Part shown: piece after piece, positions 9,074 through 21,110 of the stretch
Layout: every line of letters starts with the position of its first letter
Numbering within the stretch: the first letter of the stretch is position 1
Origin: Areca catechu
Lineage: Eukaryota; Streptophyta; Magnoliopsida; Arecales; Arecaceae
Direction of reading: 5' to 3'
DNA length: 64,000 nt
Assembly (NCBI GenBank): GCA_021397845.1
Contig: CM038038.1
Coordinates: 71,780,748-71,844,747 of the forward strand
Notes under the pieces: model-generated
The model's input: the letters and a program-made list of their open reading frames with translations, nothing else
What the model was told of the DNA's origin: nothing
Database searches by the model: none
Made by a program: the position numbers and the translations under genes

Positions 9074-10638
9074 TATTGGCTTTGGCCCTTGATTTTGATG
9101 ACTAACAAAATATTGAGTATATATTTTATACTAATATTTCATTTGTAGTTGTGAGTTTTAGAATACAAGCATATCAAATTTTCCATACAAAAGTATCAAA
9201 CTTACTCAATTTCAAGATTAGTGAATTTCAATATTTTAGAAGTCTTCTCACTTTGAAAAACCTTAAAATGGGTTAATCTAGTCTTTATGAAGAAGAAGTT
9301 GAAGTTTTATTTAAGAACACTTTGAGTTTTAAAGCTTAGTACAGAGTTTTTTGAATGGCACAACCAGATGTCAACTCATGGAATACAAAGTGTCGACACT
9401 TCAGAAGAACTGGCACGCAGAAATCTCTTTAGCATGCCTTGAGTTGACTTACAGAAGTCAAGTGTCAACTCATGAAGAAGTCAGGTGTCGACTCATGAAG
9501 AAGTCAGGTGTCAACTCAGAAGAACCAAGTGTCGACTCATAGCCTGAGACAAAAGATCTTACAGAACTATGTCATTTTGAAGATTTTGTCAAGTACCGAT
9601 CCAAGTGTTGACTCAGAAGACTTAAGTGTAGACTCACAAGCTCCAAGTGTCGACTCAGAGTTAGACTCATAGCTTGAAAACAAAATTGAAACATCACTCA
9701 ATTTTTTCAAGATTTATATCTTGAGTCGACTCATGAAGATCTAAGTGTCGACTCATGAAGATCCAAGTGTCGACTCATGAATAACTCAAGTGTCAACTTG
9801 TAGGTTCTGACAACAGTAATAACTATATTTTTTGAAGCATAGTTTTGACTCCAAAAGGCTCCTAATAGCTAGTTTTGCTCTACCAATGGTCATAAACTAT
9901 TTTTTGGAAGTTTTTGAAGTATTTAACTCTCATCAAACTCATTCATGAAGAACTAACTCACAAGAAACAAATTCTACCTTTGAGAATATCACTTTAAAAG
10001 TCAAAAAGAGAGCTTGAAAGAACATTCCATCCGAAAAGCTTCCAATCTTGCTGTTGAGCCTTCAAATCAATATTCCAAAAGTGGTATTTCAAAGAATCCA
10101 AGAAGAAGACAACTTAGGCAAATCAACAAGAGCTTCATAGCCTCCATTTTCTACTCTATAGAGAGTTTTTCTTGTGCTTTACTCTTATACTTTTGAATTT
10201 ATTTGTTGTGACTAGTTTCAAGGATGTTTGAAACTAGGTGATAGGCCCTTCCAAGTCATGAATTGGAATCCAAGCCTAGGATGGCTTGAGAAAAGGTTGT
10301 TGGTGAGCCTAAGTGAGAAAACCAACTTTGGGTTTAACTTGTAAGTCCTAGAAAATAAGTTGGCTATAATCTAGGTTGATTATAGTAAATTTTCAAAGGG
10401 TTGCTTGGAGAGTGGATATAGGTACTTTGTGTGTATTGAGCCACTATAAATTCTTTGTGTTTATATGTGTGATTATTCTTTTCTTATATTTACTGCTTAC
10501 TTTACATAGCATTTCATCTTATTTATATTGTGCTCATTTGCATTGCTTCACAAATACTTTAAGTTTAGCACATATTTGCTTTAAATTTTATAAAGAAACC
10601 CAATTCACCCCCCTCTTTGATTGCTACACTGGGCAACA
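9074..10638 (+). mobile_element. 5' LTR of Sire-1
   Basis: The LTR starts TATTGGCTTTGG, a TG to TA change compared with the 3' LTR, and ends CTGGGCAACA just before the primer site. Between 9360 and 9800 it carries a dozen or so GTCGAC or GTCAAC motifs, mostly in the form AAGTGTCGACTCATGAAG. The last part ends with the CAATTCACCC and CTCTTTGATTGC wording shared with the other Sirevirus LTRs here. Confidence 0.92.
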
Positions 10639-10640
10639 AG

Positions 10641-10656
10641 TGGTATCAGAGCTTGG
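10641..10656 (+). promoter_or_regulatory. Primer binding site of Sire-1 (tRNA-iMet type)
   Basis: TGGTATCAGAGCTTGG lies two bases after the LTR end. TGGTATCAGAGC is the complement of the 3' end of plant initiator methionine tRNA, the usual primer of Copia elements. Confidence 0.9.
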
Positions 10657-10697
10657 TACTCAGCATATAGGTCTAACAATCTTGAATCAAAGATCTA

Positions 10698-12180
10698 ATG
10701 GCAACCCAAATTGGTGTTACAATTGTTTAGGGTCAAGCCTCAAATCGTTCACCACTATTTAATGGCACAAATTATACATATTGGAAGATACGCATGCGTA
10801 TTTACATTCAAGCCATTGATTATAATATTTGGATGACCATTGTTAAAGGTATTCATCAGCCTATCATCTTGGTTAATGGCATTCCCACTTCTAAATTAGA
10901 AGATGATTGGGATAAGAATGACATTAATCAAGTTGAGCTAAATACTAAGGCTATGAATTTATTGTTTTGTACTTTAGATCCAAGTGAATTTACTAGAATT
11001 TCAAATTATCTCCTTGCTAAGAAAATATGGGATACACTTGAAGTTATCCTTGAGGGTATACATCAAGTGAAGACTATCAAAATTAACATGCTCATTCATA
11101 CTTATGAAATGTATAGAATGGAACCATCTAAATCTATTAGTAAAATGTACACTAGATTTACTAACATTGTGAATGGCATGAGAAGCTTAGGTAAAGTCAT
11201 TTCTAATGCTGAATTAGTTAACAAAATTCTCAGCTCACTTCCTTCATCATGGAATCCAAAGGTGATAGCCATTGAAGAAGCTAAGGATGTTAACATTCTA
11301 CCTCTTGAGCAGCTTTTAGGATCTCTCATGACATATGAGCTATCACTAAAACAAAAGGTTGTGGATAATGATAAAAAGAAGAAGACCATAGCATTTAAGT
11401 CCACAACTAAGGATGATTCAAGTGATGATTCTGATGAGAAAGATGATGAAGATGAAATGGCTCTCATCTCAAAAAAGTTCAAGAGGTTCATGAGAAAGAA
11501 CAAGTATAATTTTAAGAAGAAGCCTCAAAAGGGAGAGCCTAGTAAAGAGAAAGAAATGGAGCAACCCATTTGTTTCGAGTGCAAGAAACTTGGCCACTTC
11601 AAGATGGACTGCCCCTTGTTGAAGAAGGCAAAAAGAATTAAGAAAGAAAGCCATGATGGCAACCTGGAGTGAGAGTGAGGACTTGAGTTCGGATGAAGAG
11701 CAGTAAGAGGTCACAAATTTATGCTTAATGACTAACGATGATGAGGTAAAATCTTAACTTGAAAATGAGTTTACTTTTGAAAAATTGCATGATGTTTTTG
11801 ATGAATTGGTAGTTGAATATTAAAATCTTAAAATAAAAAACAAAGAACTAAGAAAGCAAAAATTAGAGTTGATTAAAAGAAATGATATGTCTTTGATTGA
11901 AAATGATTATTTTCTTCAAGAAAATAAAAAGTTAATTGATAAAATTTTCTCTTTGAAAAAGGAAAAGAAAGATCTGAAAAAGGATAAGTCTTTTGCAACA
12001 ATTAAAAAATTTGCTAATTAAAACAAAGAGCTTGTGCAAGAGAACAAGAAGTACAAAGATGAACTTGAAAAAATAAAATCTTTTATTGAAAAATTTACTT
12101 ATAGTTTTGAAAAACTCAATATGATTTTAATAATCAAAAAGCTTTTTTCAACAAAGCTGAATTAGGTTTTAGATCACAAA
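10698..12180 (+). pseudogene. Gag of Sire-1
   Basis: The ATG at 10698 opens MATQIGVTIV, but a stop follows within eleven codons. The frame then runs open from about 10729 to 11672. A UBN2-type gag core is seen (SPLFNGTNYTYWKIRMRI, then TKAMNLLFCTLDP and LEQLLGSLMTYELSLK). A Lys-rich acidic segment follows, then a CCHC knuckle CFECKKLGHFKMDC near 11573. From 11700 to 12180 the reading is rich in Lys, Glu and Asn and looks like a coiled coil, as in other Sirevirus Gag proteins, with several stops. It would form the particle that holds the RNA. Confidence 0.88.
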
Positions 12181-12269
12181 AATAATAAAAATATTTCAAA
12201 AATTTCTTTGTGCATGCTTCTTCTACTATTACTTATTATTCTTGTGGCAAAGTATGATATAAATCATAT

Positions 12270-13826
12270 ATGTGTGACAAAAGAAAATTGAATCAGGTTA
12301 GAAAAGTTTGGGTTCCAAAAGGAACCATATCCACTAACCCTAAAGGATCCAAGATGACTTGGGTACCTAAAGTCTCCATCTGATTTTTTCTTGTAGGTGT
12401 GTCTTACAACCAACAAAAAAGATTGTGGTACCACGATAGCAGTTGCTCAAGGTACTGGATTGGAGATGTAAAGCAATTCTCATCTCTTGAATATCAAAAT
12501 AGTGGAAATGTAACCTTCGGTGATAATGGAAAGAGCAAAATCATCAGTATTGGTAAAGTCCATATCATCCCCTCCACTTATATAGATAATGTTATTCTTG
12601 TTGATGGTTTACAGCATAATTTACTTAGTATTAGCCAATTTTGTGATAAAGATTTTAAATTTATTTTTAAATCTTCCATGTACATTGTGTCTAGTCTTAA
12701 TGACAATGGCATCAAGTTTATTGGTCATAGGCATGGCAACATTTATATGATTGATCTTGATGATCTACTAGTGCAAAATGGTCAATGCCTAGTAGCAATG
12801 GAAGCCAAGATCAATGAAACTAGTTGGCTTTGACATCGTAGACTAGGACATGCAAGTATACATTTGCTTTCAAAACTTAACAAAAAAAATCTCATAGAAG
12901 ATTTGCCAAAACTTAATTTTGAAAAGGACAAGATTTGCAGTGCTTGCCAACTTGGAAAATAAACTAAATCTTCTTTCAAATCCAAGGGAGTTGTCTCTAT
13001 ATCTAGACCCCTAGAATTACTTCATATGGACCTCTTTGGACCTTCTAGAATAGTTAGTTTAGGAAGTAAAAAGTATGGTCTAGTTATTATGGATGACTTC
13101 TCATGTTTTACATGGGTCATGTTTTTGATCATAAAGATGAAATATTTTCTGTATTCATTAAATTTTACAAGAGAATTTTGAATGAAAAAGGTGTTTCAAT
13201 TGTTTTTTATGAAGTGATCATGGTACGAAATTTAAAAATCATGATTTCGAAAAATTTTGCAATAAAAATGATATTCATCATAACTTTTCTGCACCTATGA
13301 CACATCAACAAAATGGGATGGTAGAAAGAAAAAATAGAACTCTTGAAGAAATGGCATGGACCATGCTTTACAAAAATGATTTGCTTAGATATTTTTGGAT
13401 GGAAGCCATAAATACTGCTTACTATGTTTTAAATCATGTTTTAATTTGGCCTATTTTAAAGAAAACACTTAAAAGCTTTGAAAAGGTAGAAAACCAACCA
13501 TTAAGTATTTTTATGTTTTTGGATGCCGTTGTTTCATTTTAAACAATGGCAAGGACAATCTAAGTAAATTTGATGCCAAGTTAGATGAGGGTATCTTTTT
13601 AGGTTACTCTACATCTAGCAAGGCATACATGGTCTTCAATAGAAGAACACTTCTTGTTGAAGAATCTATTCATATTATCTTTGATGAGACTAATAACAAA
13701 TCTTCTAGAAAAAAAGATGTTGTTGATGATGAAATAGGTGTTCAAAGGATTGAAAAGATGGGCATCAATGAAGAGCCATCTAAGGAGAAAAATGAAGATC
13801 AAGACAATGAAGGACAATAAGTACAA
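12270..13826 (+). pseudogene. Protease and integrase region of Sire-1
   Basis: The protease is recognised by WYHDSSCSRYWIGD at 12425, where the usual DSG active site reads DSS. NLLSISQFCDKDF and the GAG-pre-integrase segment follow. The integrase zinc-binding HHCC is visible as HRRLGHASIH and CSACQLGK, with a stop after the last Lys. The core has LLHMDLFGPSR at 13020, SDHGTKFKNHDFEKFC in a shifted frame near 13213 and HQQNGMVERKNRTLEEMA at 13300. Frameshifts and stops break it in several places, so no enzyme could be made. The end (13629-13820) is the acidic linker to reverse transcriptase. Confidence 0.88.
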
Positions 13827-13859
13827 GGAGTTGGAGCCTCATCGACATCTAAGCCATTA

Positions 13860-15024
13860 TCTAAAGAATGGAGGTATACTCATGGACATCCCAAAAAACT
13901 TATAATTTATGATCCATCGAAAGGGATAAGTACTCATTCATCCTTGAGAAATGTATGTGATTACTTAGCTTTTGTTTCTTAAATAGAACTAAAATCAATT
14001 GAAGAAGCTGAAAATGATTGTAATTATATAAATGCTATGCAAGATGAACTAAATCAATTCAAAAGAAATAATATTTAGACTTTAATTGAAAGACCTACTA
14101 ATGTTTTAATAATTGAACCAAATTGGTTGTCAGAAACAAACTTGATGAAAATGGTGTAATTACTAGAAATAAAGATAGGCTAGTTACCAAAGGCTATAAT
14201 CAGGAGCAAGAAATTGATTTTGATGAAACCTTTGCTCCCGTTACTAGACTTGAAGCAATTAGACTATTATTAACATTTACATATTTCATGGATTTCAAAC
14301 TATTTCAAATGGATGTCAAAAGTGCTTTTCTAAATGAATTTATTGAAGAAGTGTATGTAGATCAACCCCCTGATTTTGAAAGTCATGAATTTTTCAATCA
14401 TGTTTTTAAACTTCATAAAGCCTTGTATGGTTTGAAACAAGCTTCAAGAGTTTGGTATGATAGATTAAGTAGATTTCCACTTGAAAATGGTTTTTCTAGA
14501 GAAAATGTAGTTACTACATTATTTTTGAAAAAGAAAAATGATGACTTATTAGTAGTACAAGTATATGTTGATGATATCATTTTCAGTTATACTAATGAAG
14601 TTCTTTGCCAAGAGTTTGCTAAACTTATGCAGGGAGAGTTTGAAATGAGCATGATGGAAGAGCTTAATTCTTTTCTCGGACTCTAAATTAAGCAAACTAG
14701 AGAAGGGATCTTCATCAACCAAGCTAAGTATATAAGAGAAATCTTAAAGAAGTTTGGAATGGAGACTACCAGATCAATAGGTACACTAATGAGCCCTTCT
14801 TGTAAATTAGATAAAGATGAATTAGGTAAAAGTGTAGATCAAAAATTATATAGAGGTATCATTGATTCTTTGCTGTATTTGACTGCTAGTAGGCTAGATA
14901 TTATGTTTAGCGTATATATGTGTGCAAGATATCAGTCTGCTCCTAAAGAGTCTAACTTAATGGCTGTTAAACACATACTTAGATATTTGTCTGGCATAAT
15001 TGATATTGGACTGTGGTACTTTTG
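13860..15024 (+). pseudogene. Reverse transcriptase of Sire-1
   Basis: The 14123-14686 open stretch has the Copia RT signature. ARLVAKGYNQEQ-like wording is followed by DFDETFAPVTRLEAIRLLL, MDVKSAFLNEFIEEVYV, HKALYGLKQASRVWYDRL and the intact active site VQVYVDDIIF. After a stop at 14686, KYIREILKKFGMETTRS and CKLDKDELGK continue the thumb domain, and SLLYLTASRLDIMFSVYMC leads to RNase H. The catalytic residues survive but at least four stops do not allow translation. It would copy the element RNA into DNA. Confidence 0.9.
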
Positions 15025-15510
15025 AGATTAATCTATTGAATTGATTGCATATTCTGATGCTGATTTTATTGGGTGTAAACTTGATAGAAAAAGTACAAGT
15101 AAAACATGTCAATTTTTTGGAGTTAATTTGATTTCATGGTTTAGCAAGAAACAAAATTTAGTTACTCTATCTATGGCAAAAGTCGAATATATAGTAGCTG
15201 AAAGCTATTATCTCAAATCTTATGGATCAAATAACAACTCAAAGACTTTGGCATCAAATTAACTAAGACACCTATAAGATGTGATAATACAGGTATAATT
15301 AATTTGACCAAAAATCCTGTTCAACATTCTAGAAGCAAATATATTGAAATAAGATAACACATCATAAGAGATCATATACAAAATCTTAATATGATGCTTG
15401 AATTTGTATGCACTGATAGTCAATTAGCTGATATTTTCACTAAACCCCTTAGCGAAGATAGATTTTGCATGATTAGAAGAGAGTTAGGTATCATTAATCC
15501 CTTTGTTTAG
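15025..15510 (+). pseudogene. RNase H of Sire-1
   Basis: IAYSDADFIGCKLDRKSTS at 15043 and LISWFSKKQNLVTLSMAKVEY give the Copia-type RNase H domain with the first catalytic Asp retained. The frame shifts near 15235. The C-terminal part (CDNTGIINLTKNP-like, then FTKPLSEDRFCMIRRELG-like) can still be followed in other frames to about 15505. Confidence 0.85.
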
Positions 15511-16130
15511 AACTCCTTCAAACCTTGTTTTTACTTGATTTCTTGAGCTCAAAATCCTTTCATTTTGTCTAAAATCCTTCACTAGAACCCCCCTGATTTT
15601 TGGAAATTTATTAAAACTTTTTCTAATTTTTTTTGGGTTTTCTAGCCAAGTCGACTCATGCTAGTGTCGACACTTGACAAAAACCCAAGTGTCAACTTAC
15701 GAACGACAACCTGTATTTTTAGGGCATCAATAGAACACTCGGAAGCCATTTATTTTTTTGTTTTTCTCTTGCCCTAGTGGTCCCCCAACATCATCTTGGC
15801 CCTAGAATAGTGGATTTCTACCATTGTCCCATCATTTTTCGGGTAATTTCAACCATTTCCCTCTCTTTCGGTCTATTTTGATACTATTCTTCGTGATTTT
15901 TTTTTTCTGGGATTCGGCCCGAACCTGTGTTTTTTCTTTTCTCCAGTCCTTTCCCTCTCTTTGGTCCGATTCTTGCTTGGATTCTCTCTTCCTCCCATCG
16001 GTTTTCTCCTCCTTGGCCCGATTCTCCCTTCTTGGTCCACTCCTCATCCGATTCTTCCTCTTCCCCTTTGTCTTTCCCCGGTTCACCTATTGCTCCCTAG
16101 TTCTTCCATTCTAGTGGTTCTTGGTGACAT
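15511..16130 (+). other. Spacer between pol and ORF3 in Sire-1
   Basis: About 620 bp show no recognisable protein. Two GTCGAC motifs, one of them the palindromic GTGTCGACACTT, occur at 15650-15680, echoing the LTR arrays. The 15824-16114 stretch is T- and C-rich and gives open frames through composition bias only. Confidence 0.6.
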
Positions 16131-17754
16131 GGGTCCTCGTAAGCAAGTTGTTGCCAAGAAGAGGTTGGCCAAGCTAGAGGGGATCCCAGTTCTACAGAGA
16201 AAAGATCCAAGTCAGAGATCAGCAGCACAGTGAGCAGGAGAGAGTGCCTCCACAGCCATCCCCTACTATAGAGAGAGTTTATGGAAAGATTATTGCTTGT
16301 GGATGCCGTATAGATGAAGAGTTTATGGACCGTGAGGGCTTTGAGATTTGTGAGTTGCTTATAGCTGCTAGACTTTTTCCATTTTGCACTATGAAAGAGA
16401 AGTATTATCCTCATTTGATCAGGAAATTTTATGGGAGCCTTGCTACTGATGGACTTATATGGAGTGCTGTGGTTAGAGGTGTGCAGATTCCCATAACTCG
16501 AGACACATTGAGCAAAGTTTGGGATATTCCTTTGCGCAGATTGCAGCTACATGTGTTGATGATTGGGAGGCCGCATTTAAGTGTGTATTGGAGAGAGTTG
16601 ATGTGCATGGTGTATCGACAGTCACCGCGAATCAGTTGTCTATAGAGATGCATTTGCTTCACCATATCATTGCATGCGTCCAGCTCCCGAAGACTAGATG
16701 ATTTGATTTCATTATGGAGCGGGAGCTCACTTTGATGGTCTGCCTGACACAGAGGACTGCCATCAACATCCCAGCATTGATGCTTTGTCAGATGGGCAAG
16801 GTGGCGACTCAACGATGACTTTGCTTGCCCTACGAGATGGGGCTGACTTGTCTATTCTGAGCATATGGTATTCCTTTGGAGGATGAGGCCTCCAAGAAGA
16901 TTCTTCGTATAGACATTTATGATGAGCGGTCCCTGCATCAGATGGGATATCAGAGAAAGGCAGGTCATTGGGTATGCAAGGAGTCAGGGCAGGAGCCTGA
17001 CGAGGAGGACAAGCTTCGTGCAGCCGAGGCAGGGCCATCTGGACTAGCTGAGCATATTACTTCCCTACACCTGCACCTGTCACTGCATCAGGGTCTGAGC
17101 CAGTCACTCCTTTACTAGCTCCAGCACCTCAGCCCACTGCAAGACTATTTTTGATATGGAGCAGAGGATCTTAGACCAGTTCATAGGGGTTCATAGGGAG
17201 ATATCTCAGTTATCTGCCAAGACTATTCAGGTTCAGATCGAGCTGCAGGGCCTGCAAGTGCATACTGATATACAGATCAGCTCTCTTCGTAGTGTGATGG
17301 AGACTGTATTTGCATAGATTTAGGAGATGTTGAGATCCTTGATGCCTTCTGGCATGTCTGGTCCGTCTGCACCTCCACCTCCTCCTACTGATGGTGATGA
17401 CTCAGGTGATGACATTGATAGAGTCAGTAGCAGTGATTTTGATGGAAATGATGGAGATGATGGGCAGTCTGGTAGCATCGGTACAATTCCTGAGGATCAG
17501 CCTCCAGCTCCTCCTATAGTTAATCCTGCTCCTCCTGTAATTGACCCTTCCCCATCTCCAGTTGATCCTTCTCCAGTTCTTGATGATTCTACTCGGCTGA
17601 GACTACTGTGTTCCATACTATTCGGACTCGTAGGACTATAGAGAGATCCGGGCCATCTCTTAGGACTAGGAGTCTCACCCATAAGGCCCCTAGGACTTCT
17701 TTCTCTTGGATCATGGCTCCGATAGTCCTAGAGTTTCCATCTGACGAGGACTAG
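16131..17754 (+). pseudogene. Sirevirus ORF3: plant-transposon/env-like protein
   Basis: The ATG at 16130 reads MGPRKQVVAKKRLAKLEG. The body runs through frameshifts: LIRKFYGSLATDGLIWSAV (16417), VRGVQIPITRDTLSKVWDIP, then CVLERVDVHGVSTVTANQLS, HLLHHIIACVQLPK and RSLHQMGYQRKAGHWV. This resembles the domain annotated as putative plant transposon protein, found in the third ORF of plant LTR elements. A predicted coiled coil (17150-17320) and a Pro/Asp-rich tail (17327-17640) follow. The end, MAPIVLEFPSDED, matches Sire-2 (MASIVIDFPSDEE). Its function in the element is unknown. Sirevirus ORF3 has been called env-like from its position, but no clear fusion peptide is seen here. Confidence 0.75.
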
Positions 17755-18343
17755 CCTCACAGGTGTTTATCATGTTGTTGTGTTTATCATATTATTATGC
17801 TTACTGTTTATCATGTTCTTGTGTTTATGGTTATGTATCAGTCTTTTCAGCTATGTATCAGTCTTTTAGTTATGTATCAATTGTTTTTAGTTATGTATCA
17901 AACTTTTATTGTCATGTATCAGACTTTCTTCTTCGTGATGAAACCTTTTATTTGAAGTGCATTGAAATGAATGTTGCTTTTAGTCATCCTTTTTGAAATA
18001 TTTTTCTCTTTTCTTTGTGTGGTGAATGAATTAATTAAGGGAGAGACAGATAAGATAATTATTTAACTTCATTAATGATAACAAAAAGGAAGAGTAAGAA
18101 AATATATAAGCAATTTTCTGAACTTTTTGGCTCATTACCTAACATATGGGGAGAGAATGAAATTTAACTATACTTGGCACTTTACCCCTATGAAATTGTG
18201 TTGTATGAACTTTGATATACTAAAATTAACTCAATTCTCATGAGCTTTAAGTGTATGCTCACTTGAATGTGTGGTACAATACCTATAATTGAACTTGAAT
18301 GCTTATATATTCAAGATTTTGTCATCATCAAAAAGGAAGAGAT
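17755..18343 (+). other. 3' non-coding region of Sire-1 with polypurine tract
   Basis: From 17830 to 17925 the motif TATGTATCAG or TATGTATCAA recurs about five times. AT-rich sequence without ORFs follows. It ends with the polypurine tract AAAAAGGAAGAGAT (18330-18343), directly against the 3' LTR, where plus-strand DNA synthesis would be primed. The equivalent tract in Sire-2 is almost the same. Confidence 0.75.
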
Positions 18344-19879
18344 TGTTGGCTTTGATCCTTGATTTTGATGACTAACAAAATGTTGAGTATATATTTTAAA
18401 CTAATATTTTATTTATAGTTGTAAGTTTCAAGATACAGGCACATCAAATTTTTCATACAAAAGTATCAAACTTACTCAATTTCAAGATTAGTGAATTTCA
18501 ATGTTTTAGAAGTCTTCTCACTTTGAAAAACCTTAAAATGGGTCAATCTGGGCTTTATGAAGAAGTTGAAGTTTTATTGAAGAACACTTTGAGTTTTGAA
18601 GCTTGGCACAGAGTTTTTTGAATGGCACAACTAGGTGTCGACTCATGGAACACAAAGTGTTGACACTTCAAAAGAACTGGCATGCAGAAATCTTTTTGGC
18701 ATACCTTGAGTCAACTCACAGAAGTCAAGTGTCGACTCATGAAGAAGTCAGGTGTTGACTCAGAAGAACCAAGTGTCGACTCATGGTCTAAGATAAAAGA
18801 TCTTATAGAACTGTCATTTTGAGGATTTTGTCAAGTGCTGATCCAAGTGTCGACTCAGAAGACTCAAGTGTCGACTTATAAGCTCCAAGTGTCGACTCAG
18901 AGGTCGACTCATAGCATGAGAACAAAATTGAAACAAAACTTAGTTTTTTCAAGATTTATACCTTGAGTCGACTCATGAAGATCCAAGTGTCGACTCATGA
19001 AGATCCAAGTGTCACTCATGAACAACTCAAGTATCGACTTATGGATTCTGACAACAGTAACGACTATATTTTCTGAAGCACAGTTTTGACTCCAAAAGGC
19101 TCCTAACGGCTAGTTTTGCTCCACTAATGGTCATAAACCATTTTTTGAAAATTTTTGAAGTATTTAACTCTCACCAAACTCATTCATGAAGAACTAACTC
19201 ACAAAAGACAAATTCTATCTTTGAGAATATCACTTCAAAAGTCAAAAAGAGAGCTTGAAAGAATATTCCATCTGAAAAGCTTAAAATTTTACTATTGAGC
19301 CTTCAAATCAACATTCCAAAAATGGTCTTTCAAAGAATCCAAGGAGAAGACAACTCAAGCAAATCAACAAGAGCTTCATAGTCTCTACTTCTACTCTATA
19401 GAGAGTTTTTCTTGTGCTTTACTCTTATACTTCTAAATTTATTTGTTATGACTAGTTTTAAGGGTGTTTGAAACTAGGTGATAGGCCCTTCTAAGCCGTG
19501 AATTGGAATCCAAGCCTAAGTTGACTTGAGAAAAGGTTGTTGATGAGCCTAAGTGAGAAAACTAACTTTGGATTTGACTTGTGAGCCCTTGAAAATAAGT
19601 TGGCTGTAATCTAGGTTGATTATAGTAAAATTTTCAAGGGATTGCTTGGGAAATGGATGTAGGTGCTTGGTGTGCACCGAACTACTATAAATCCTTTATG
19701 TTTGTGTGTGTGATTTTTTTTCTCTTGTATTTACTGCTTACTTTACATAGCATTGTATCTTATTTATATTGTGCTAATTTGCATTGCTTTACAAACACTT
19801 TAAGTTCAGCACATATTTGCTTTAAATTTTTTAAAGAAACAAATTCACCCCCCCTCTTGGATTACTATGCTGGGCAACA
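18344..19879 (+). mobile_element. 3' LTR of Sire-1
   Basis: It begins TGTTGGCTTTGATCC and ends TGGGCAACA, the intact TG...CA termini. It carries the same GTCGAC array (18640-19045) as the 5' LTR with scattered substitutions, many of them C to T or G to A at CpG positions, as expected for methylated repeats. Direct repeat AGAAA follows at 19880. Confidence 0.92.
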
Positions 19880-19884
19880 AGAAA

Positions 19885-20682
19885 GTAGGCATCTTTCTAC
19901 CTTCAATTTGAATTTAGCGAGAATTAAATCCCCTAAAGAAGAAGAGAACTGATCTAGGTCCATCAAACTCAATGTAAATCATTTTAGCAGCTATGGGTAA
20001 GACTAGACTGGGACTAGGATCAAGATCTGCTACATTAGGAAGCCAAATTGTATGCCAAGATTTTAAAGGTCATATCTTGATTATTCAATACTTGATATAG
20101 ATGATCTACTTCTTAAAAAATTAAATATCTTTTCAAGATATATAATTTTGGACCCACCCTTTAGGGTTGATATGCCAATATTCTATTGTTCATGCCCTAA
20201 AATAAGTTGGTCAGACTTAAACTTTCTTTTTTGAAAAAAAAAAAATTGACCAAAAGTTTTCTTTCAATCTATAAAAAATTAGGTAGAGTAATAAAAGATA
20301 AAGTTAATGCAAAAATAAAGATCAACTGCTTACAAAATTTTAGTATTTTTCATAATTATTTATATTAGTCATTTTTGAGAGATCTAGTCTTATTCAAAAT
20401 AGAAAGAAGAATCTAATATGATTGTGCAAGAACAAACATCCTTCTAAAAACTGGAAGGAGAAATCCAACTTGAACTGTGTAAGGTCTAACCTTACTATTA
20501 TAAATAGGGTCTATCTTAGTTTATGATGTGTGGACGATCATAAAAGAAAAGAGAATTTAAGTACCACTTTCAAAATTTTTCTGTCTTTTTCTAATTTTAT
20601 TTTAAGAGATTTGATTGAGTGGGTTGAGAAAATCTTTCTTTTTTTCAATTGAATCATTCTATTGAGGATTCGTACAAATATA
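19885..20682. other. AT-rich stretch, possible LTR fragment
   Basis: No ORF with recognisable homology was seen. ATTATAAATAGGG near 20495 is a good TATA-like motif, followed by purine-rich sequence as in LTR R regions, but no termini could be set. The first part may be the continuation of the element A LTR or the original flank. Confidence 0.35.
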
Positions 20683-21110
20683 TGTTTAGTCCCATATTAG
20701 CTATGCATTAGATAGATTTTGTATATTTTATATAAGACCGTTAAATTCAAATAATACTTTCTAGTTAGCTACCTTAAATAAAATTTTAAGCCATTGCAAA
20801 TGATATCAGAGTAGACCCAGTTCATAACCTTTGGGAATGAGAAGACACTGCAATATGGGTCCGTTCGGACAAACCATGGGCCATTTGATTATGATATCTA
20901 TGAATCGATTTGCATGAGTTTGGACCATTAACCTGGCGACAATACCTTGGTTTAAACGAAGGGAGTATGCGAGGATATGTGCCGATATATATTTAGGCCT
21001 ACATCGGCTATAAATTGGATAGATATTGATACTTATGACTAGTTTTTTGGATGAGATCCTGAATTGTTATATTTTATCTTTCTTTATAATAGTTGGGAGA
21101 AAGAGAAAGC
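20683..21110 (+). mobile_element. TRIM-like miniature LTR element (tentative)
   Basis: A ~116-bp block starts TGTTTAGTCCCATATTAGCT (20683) and ends GCCATTGCA (20798). Directly after it comes AATGATATCAGAGTAG, similar to an initiator-Met primer site. After about 190 non-coding bases and a purine-rich GAAGGGAGTATGCGAGG (20959), a second block begins TATTTAGGCCTACATCGGCT (20990), clearly related to the first. Short LTRs, primer site, polypurine tract and no coding sequence fit a terminal-repeat retrotransposon in miniature. The right end is not clear. Confidence 0.5.

Larger units (their letters stand above)
9074..19879 (+). mobile_element. Sire-1: full-length Sirevirus-like Copia element, decayed
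   Basis: A 10.8-kb element has two LTRs, an initiator-Met tRNA primer site, gag, protease, integrase, reverse transcriptase and RNase H, then a third ORF and a polypurine tract. This order, with integrase before RT and an extra ORF before the 3' LTR, is that of Sireviruses (SIRE/Maximus). Flanks are GGAAA (9069-9073) and AGAAA (19880-19884), a target duplication with one mismatch. The two LTRs agree at roughly nine bases in ten by eye, and every ORF has stops, so the insertion is old. It lies in the LTR of element A. Confidence 0.93.

Noticed and set aside
15824..16114. 96-codon Phe/Leu/Ser-rich frame, membrane-like
   Set aside because: It lies in a T- and C-rich spacer of Sire-1 before the ORF3 start. 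The hydrophobic character follows from the composition, and no counterpart was seen in Sire-2.
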